The notes below the pieces were generated by a model, which was not told the DNA's origin, did no database searches, and saw only the letters and a list, made by a program, of their open reading frames with translations. A stretch of 64,000 bases of DNA from Scolanthus callimorphus (taxonomy: Eukaryota; Cnidaria; Anthozoa; Actiniaria; Edwardsiidae), in the NCBI GenBank assembly GCA_033964015.1, contig CM066913.1, forward strand, positions 10,038,953 through 10,102,952, given 5' to 3'. The translations under genes were made by a program, and so were the position numbers. Below are positions 58,773 to 64,000 of the stretch, one piece after another (positions within the stretch are counted from its first letter, which is position 1; each line of letters begins with the position of its first letter).

Positions 58773-60535
58773 ATGACGTCCAGAAACAGAAGCATGGAGT
58801 TGCAATTCGCAGGAACAAGAGCGCACCATCAACATGCGCATTTATCTCTGGGAACGCAAAGCCTGGCGCATCCCTCTCGAAGGAGACCGCTATCCAGCTA
58901 CTCCATTTTACCACATAGCAGTGCTTCCTACCACGTGAACTCTATCCCGTCATCTAACGTGCATGGTATTGAAGCCAGGAGTTATACAAGATCCGCTCCG
59001 CCGCAAGGGGGGAAAAGAATGAACGACGGAGTTAATGTGACTCTTGGGGATCTACTTGATGCTGATCTACATGCTGGATATCATAGAAGAGCCATGACGT
59101 CACATGTGCTTCGTCAACTGTTTAGTGGTCACATAAAAACCAGCATGCGTACGGTAAGTAACATCCTCGGGACCAGGGCGTCACGGCATCGTGTACAAGG
59201 TGCGCGGCGGCAGAGAGATGAGTGAGAGGAGAGAGAAAAGGCACGTTGACGATTCCGCCACGCCCTGAAGATTTGCGTTTTGCTTGCGTCTAGTCGTATT
59301 GTTAGTTTGGGCAGCAGTAACTTTTTGCCTGCTTTAGAGGTTAACTGAGGGGGGCGGTTAAATTTGAATTTACTGCTTGCACGAGCCAGCAGTCATTTAA
59401 GTTAAAATATGTGACAATTAGGCTGTGAGAAGTAAAGTAAATCAGACTATCGTTTTTTTACGCGTTCCTATAAAGGTCTTTGTTTCGTCAGAATGCACAG
59501 GAAACCCAAACACAGAGCGCCTCTTGTTCTCTTTGGTCACGATTAAACGAGGCGCAGCGCACTAACATTTATGACAATCAGAATGACACAAAAATCCCTG
59601 AAATCTGACTGTAGCGTTTGCTACAGTTTTCTGAATAGACTTAATCCGCCCTTGGGTCGTCTCTTCAATGAAAACAAAAAATCAAATAATATGACGTGTA
59701 CGCGCATGCGCGAACGGAAAAATAAAAAGAAACTCATTATCGTGTCCATATAATGCGTATTATTGAAATACGATGAAAAACGTGTGCAACGGCAACTTTG
59801 AGAAAGTTTACATCTAGATTTAGATTAGATTTAGATTTTCTGCATTTCCGTTAGATATACAGAATCAACAACCTGTCCCATATGGATCTCTTACACACAC
59901 ATCAGACCTAAAAATACGTTGGTGATGCATAATTAATAAGTTGATTGTTCACTAACGGTACAAGGGGCGTCCTTATATGGTCTGGTGGCCGGGCGTTCTC
60001 TCACCCATAGGTATCTAGCTACTGAGCAATTCAACACCAGGATAGCGACTGTCAGGGCCGAAATCTCTGGCGTGGGCGTAAGAACCGTACGGTCGCCATA
60101 CGACGCTTCAGCTCTTTGTCTGGATGTATGGTCCTGTTCTTTTTTTCTTTTTCCTCAAGTCGAGTAAATATGCTGAAGTGAAAATGTTGAGCGAAAAGGG
60201 TTGTTTCCTTATACCTCGCTTTACAAGAGGCATATCAAGTGGTCTTGGCATTCTTATTTTTTTACTCTTCTTAATTTCTCCTTCATTCAGATTCCAGTTG
60301 ACATAATGGAGCAGGAGAGGCAATATCCTCGGTAAGAACACAACAATAACTCTGTTACCTACTGCAGTTTCGTGAGCCATAGCTCTGGTCTTGCTATAAA
60401 GACTAATATATTTTAAATTTCATTTTTTCCCTCAGCGCCTGGACTCAGGACAAAGTACCAGTTAAAATTCCTGACATACAAGGCTGTCGAACTCTTAATG
60501 ACGAGAGGGTCACTGTCAAGTATCGACAATCTTAG
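58773..60535 (+). CDS. unidentified 173-aa protein, three exons
   Basis: Exon 1 is 58773-59153 (127 codons, ends ACG|GTAAGT), exon 2 is 60291-60331, and exon 3 is 60436-60535, ending KYRQS then TAG. Acceptors ATTCAG and CCTCAG are good and phases fit exactly (522 nt). The chosen start gives MTSRNRSMELQFAGTRAHHQ. The N-terminal half is Ser/His/Arg-rich and probably disordered. The middle reads VTLGDLLDADLHAGYHRRAM and the C-terminus VPVKIPDIQGCRTLNDERV. An earlier in-frame ATG at 58752 is possible. I do not recognise it. There is no signal peptide in this frame, and an overlapping frame at 58667-58918 does start with one. Confidence 0.6.
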
Positions 60536-60624
60536 TAACTCTGAATATTAGGAAACAACAGACAGATAAATGATAGCTAGACATGAGACATATTTTCATT
60601 TGGTACCTTGCATAGCCTGTACAT

Positions 60625-62300
60625 CAGGGTCTGGATGGGGGGGTCCGCATGTCGGTAGTCAGTTAAAATTCAGTAATTTGTCGGTAGTCAGTTAAAATTT
60701 CGGTGATTTGTCGGTAGTCAGTTAAAATTTTCGGTAGTCGGTAAATTTAAGTTAATAATTAAAAAGTAGTAAAATTGAAAATTAAAAACCTTGTTAGTTA
60801 CTCTCAAATTCTAAATTGGAGTCTATTTTAAGATATTTTTATATTTTTTTTATACCATGCATGGAAAATGATAGTTAACTCATGTTAACTGAATTTTGGA
60901 AGACAAAAACCATTGTGGTCGCACATGAGAACGTAAAAACAATAGAAAATCTCATTTGGTGACTTCAAATCGTGGTCGCTAACGGAGCTGGTCGCACAGA
61001 TAACGTGGTCGCTAACGAGAGCTTGTAATTACAGAGTTTATGACAATTCAAACTGGGATTAAGCCATGGATCGTGGTCGTTATGGGAGCTGGTCGCTTAC
61101 GAGAGCGGTCGCTCAGAGAGCTTCGACTGTATTTTATTTACCGGCAGCAGGGAAGTGTGAGATGGCTGCTGCAAACAGATTGGCAGAATTAACAGAAGGA
61201 GAAACATTTGAAATGAAAAAAGTCCTTTGTGTATATTTGTTTTGGAGACGTTAAATAAATAAATAAATAAATAAATAATCAGTTTATTTTGCCCTTTGGT
61301 AGTTAAGCACTAAATTACAGGGAGGTCAGATTTTACAGACAGAAAATATGGAAGAAACATTACAACTAATACACTTAAACATATCTATACGTAACAAAGT
61401 TACCGAGTCTGTCCGTTCTTGCCAAACAGGGATCTAGGCGCGATGCGCCTGACCTGAGGCCGTAGCCGTGAGCGACCCTCGAGGGCTGCGGCAAAAGATG
61501 CGCAAGGAAACCAGATTCCTTGATGTTATATCTGTTATATCTGTTATATCCTTTGTCCGTGTTTTATGTTTCTTTTAGCCATCGAATATAAATTATTTTA
61601 GTATATCTCAATGATAAAAAGAGATTTAAAAAATGTCCTAGCCTTTTGAGTACTCGTTTCTCTTACCCACACAATGATAAGCTACACGGGAGCCGTAACA
61701 ATAAAACCCGGACCCGGTTGCAAACCTCCAAAAACTGGGGGGCAAAGTAATAAAAACCCAAGGAAGGTTGTTGGGAAAGTTTAAGTAAACTCTTTTGCGC
61801 GCGAAGCGCGCCGAAAATTTAGAGCCCAGCATGTGAAGTTACCGCATACACGGTGCACAATCGCATATTTTTTTTCTTTTACTCTTCTGCTTTTGCATGA
61901 ATTCTTTTCTGGGGAACGTAGCTTGCAGGCTATTTTTTCATCCCCCCCCAAGTCAAATGGTCGGCCCCTAACTTGTGAAAACTTGAATCTCAGCGCAAGT
62001 GAACAAAAGTCAAAAGTCTGTGCAAGTCACAACTTGCATCGACTTGTGTGAACTTGCGTTTCGTTTGGCCAGGGCTTTATATAGAAGCGCTCGTGTAGTA
62101 GATAGCCGAGTTCGCAAGAATATAAATTAGGATTTATGTATGTTGACGATAGAAAGAGTTTATAATACGGGCAATCATATATTGTCGGTAGTCAGTAAAT
62201 ATTTTTTTGTCGGTAGTCAGTAACTTTTTCCCCGTTTTGTCGGTAGTCGGTTATTTTTTAGGCCGTTTGTCGCTAGTCGGTTAACCCCATTCAGACCCTG
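60625..62300. mobile_element. hAT-like non-autonomous element (about 1.68 kb)
   Basis: Starts CAGGGTCTGGATGGGG and ends CCCCATTCAGACCCTG, complementary with one mismatch. Flanks share TGTACAT on both sides (left ...CTGTACAT, right TGTACATA...). CAGGG ends with a 7-8 bp duplication suggest hAT. Both terminal regions repeat TGTCGGTAGTCAGT several times. No transposase ORF. An (AATA)n run lies inside at 61252-61279. Confidence 0.6.
61252..61279. repeat. (AATA)n microsatellite
   Basis: Seven TAAA/AATA units in a row. Confidence 0.85.
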
Positions 62301-62666
62301 TGTACATAAGTATACTCCAAGTAAATATTCATGCAGCTAAAATAATATTCAATAATATAGCTTACGTCACGTATAACCAATCTATTTTTATTACAATCTG
62401 AAGAGATGGCTTGTATAAACTAGTAGTACATACAAAAATTTGACAAAGGGAAACCGCCTTTTTTTACAATCATGTAAAAGGGTCATGTACCCTCCTGCTT
62501 ATTTGCGCTTATTTAGACATTTTGCCGCGCGTTTACTGCATTTCAGTGTTTCGAAACCGGTCCCCCTGCCCCCACTCTGACCACGCCCCTGAATACGCCT
62601 GAACTTTGATATCCGTGTGATATGATATCAAATATCGTTTGAAACCCTGCGCCTATGGTCGGTCAT

Positions 62667-63395
62667 CTAGTCTTGGCTCAAGCCGCGGCGGCAAAGCACA
62701 ACCACCATGATAATCACATAAACACCATCAACGGCTACTAGAAATAAGCTCAGTCCGACCTCCAAGTCATGATTCAATAACATTACGATCACTATACAGG
62801 GAATCTTGACGCATGCGCGGGTAAATACAGTGCAAATGTTGTACGCCATGCTTCGTGCTTTACCCATGTAGAACATGTGAAAGGCATTCCGGCAAACAAT
62901 GACCAAAAATATGCCTTGGAAAGCTGTCGCATGGCCTGCTAAGGGCTCCATTTTAAAAGCCTCTTGGGCAAACTGAGGACGGATGATGAAAACAGCTGAG
63001 TACACAAACTGGAATATGCCGAATACTTTGACAAAAGAGCTCAAGCTGACGCTACATTGACATTGCCTAAAAATGGGCCCAACTAGATCTTTGAGGAACA
63101 CCACAATGGCCACACCCTGGGAACTCTTGTACCATACTGAAAACGCTATAACAGCGAGAAGTGTTTCGATAAGGATAATGAACAGTGCGAAGGACCATGG
63201 AAGGTAGTACTTGAACACGAGCAGTAGCACTAGAAGATTAGAAAGTATCATCCGGTTTGGAATACTCTCGAGGATGTGTCCTACTCCTGAGGATTGCGGC
63301 TTCAGGCGACTCGTTATGAGATTTTCAAATCCCATTATGGCGAGTTCCATTCCAAAGAGTCGGACAAATTCTTGGTCGCGCCTAAACAGTGTCAC
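62667..63395 (-). CDS. multi-pass membrane protein, terminal exon, unidentified
   Basis: The frame runs 242 codons from an acceptor (ATTCTAG) just before 63395 to TAG at 62669-62667. It either continues an upstream exon or starts at the internal Met near 63350 (MELAIMGFENL). About five or six hydrophobic segments are visible, including NLLVLLLVFKYYLPWSFALF, IILIETLLAVIAFSVWY, VFGIFQFVYSAVFII, GIFLVIVC, IPCIVIVMLL and VYVIIMVVVLC. A charged SRLKPQSSGVGHI region precedes the first. The end is CRRGLSQD. I do not recognise the family. The retrozyme-like repeat lies upstream on the same strand, probably within its first intron or 5' flank. Confidence 0.7.
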   Translation of the reverse strand: MTLFRRDQEFVRLFGMELAIMGFENLITSRLKPQSSGVGHILESIPNRMILSNLLVLLLVFKYYLPWSFALFIILIETLLAVIAFSVWYKSSQGVAIVVFLKDLVGPIFRQCQCSVSLSSFVKVFGIFQFVYSAVFIIRPQFAQEAFKMEPLAGHATAFQGIFLVIVCRNAFHMFYMGKARSMAYNICTVFTRACVKIPCIVIVMLLNHDLEVGLSLFLVAVDGVYVIIMVVVLCRRGLSQD

Positions 63396-63605
63396 CTAGA
63401 ATATAAGACAATCATCCATTTAAGCACACGGAGGTTTAAAGTAACACACGAGAAGTGGGTTGAACAAACGATGAAAAACAAACACTGTCAAGCTTTTGAT
63501 ATAGCTTCTCAAACGAATAATTTAATGTCGAGAAAAAGAAGGAATCAAACCTAACAAATCTATGCAATTTAAGGGGGCCTAATCACCCTGCCCATAATGC
63601 ATTAA

Positions 63606-64000
63606 GTGAGAATGAACACTAACTATACACACATCGGCTTAAGTCTGGCCTAGACGGAACGCTAGCACAGTCTATTACCCGTGCAGTTCGGCAACCATGT
63701 ACAGCTGTTTCGTCCTTGTTAGGACTCATCAGCATGGCATAGCCGGTGTTTGCCTCAGTAAACTTCGTTGGCAAACAACTGCAGAGGCGACTTCGAAAAT
63801 CGAAGTGCTTTAAACCACAGCAAAGACCCATGTGGGACCTTTAGCTGCGACCGGGCTAGCGTTATGCCAATGTATGGATCACGCAATGAGACCAAGCTAG
63901 AGAAGTCCGTCGGTTAGCCATACTAACCTTTCGACATGTAATATAATAAGTGAGAATGAACACTAACTATACACACATCGGCATAAGTCTGGCCTAGACG
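63606..64000 (-). mobile_element. retrozyme-like tandem repeat, 344-bp unit with hammerhead ribozyme
   Basis: The block starting GTGAGAATGAACACTAACTA at 63606 recurs at 63950 with one mismatch over the 51 bases left in the window, so the period is 344 bp. The first unit contains a full hammerhead on the minus strand (63744-63690). The second unit's ribozyme should lie just beyond the window end. Short tandem copies of a few hundred bp with type I hammerheads match metazoan retrozymes, which are non-autonomous retroelements propagated as circular RNA. Confidence 0.75.
63690..63744 (-). ncRNA. type I hammerhead ribozyme
   Basis: Read on the minus strand, stem I 5' is GGC, loop TATG, CCATG. The core is CTGATGA. 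Stem II is GTCC/GGAC closed by TAACAA. GAAA follows, then a very short stem III (ACA/TGT around GC), then cleavage site GTA. Stem I 3' is CATGG, TT, GCC. All invariant core bases (CUGAUGA, GAA, and an A-U pair at the base of stem III) are present. Predicted cleavage is between plus positions 63700 and 63699. The tiny stem III is the form that usually works better as a dimer, in keeping with tandem copies. Confidence 0.9.

Noticed and set aside
62667..63395. Start codon at 63395
   Set aside because: The codon there is GTG directly after a splice acceptor, so the frame is entered by splicing or starts at the internal Met near 63350.

Overview
The window looks like nuclear DNA from an invertebrate animal, most likely an anthozoan cnidarian such as a stony coral. 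The reasons are intron-rich genes with GT-AG junctions, a clear metazoan LAMTOR5 gene, a very high load of palindromic non-autonomous DNA transposons, and a tandem repeat carrying a type I hammerhead ribozyme. The species call is inference. I rebuilt gene models by hand from splice sites and reading phase. No transcript data or searches were available.

Layout. 1-9.2 kb is mostly nested inverted-repeat elements, with two weak minus-strand exon candidates. 9.2-10.2 kb holds the last two exons of a plus-strand gene, followed by a 140-bp higher-order satellite (10.62-11.44 kb). 13.3-24.5 kb (minus) is gene A, a decaying paralog of gene B; B lies at 34.2-45.1 kb (minus, 19 exons, 910 codons, complete model). 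A and B share exon order, most exon lengths and phases, and a promoter motif. They encode an unrecognised protein with a basic KKKRRK tract and a His/Cys-rich, probably zinc-binding module. Between them lie a Ser/Ala/Thr-rich minus-strand gene (29.4-31.3 kb) and a 1.69-kb near-perfect palindrome with TTAA flanks (32.3-34.0 kb).

Gene B is head-to-head with LAMTOR5 (45.29-46.95 kb, plus, 91 aa). Their start codons are 148 bp apart, so they probably share a bidirectional promoter. At 50.1-53.2 kb (plus) a nine-exon gene encodes a 229-aa TPR-like protein. An OTU-protease-like ORF remnant follows (53.7-57.1 kb), broken by frameshifts, by a 232-bp MITE and by a 2.7-kb hAT-like element. That element has 26-bp terminal inverted repeats, an 8-bp target duplication and two minisatellites. 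58.8-60.5 kb (plus) holds a three-exon gene of unknown family (173 aa). 60.6-62.3 kb is another hAT-like element, and 62.7-63.4 kb (minus) is the terminal exon of a multi-pass membrane protein.

The most striking feature is at the right edge. A 344-bp tandem unit (63.6 kb to the window end) contains, on the minus strand, a complete hammerhead ribozyme core with all three stems and an internal loop in stem I. This fits a retrozyme, a non-autonomous element that spreads through small self-cleaving circular RNAs.
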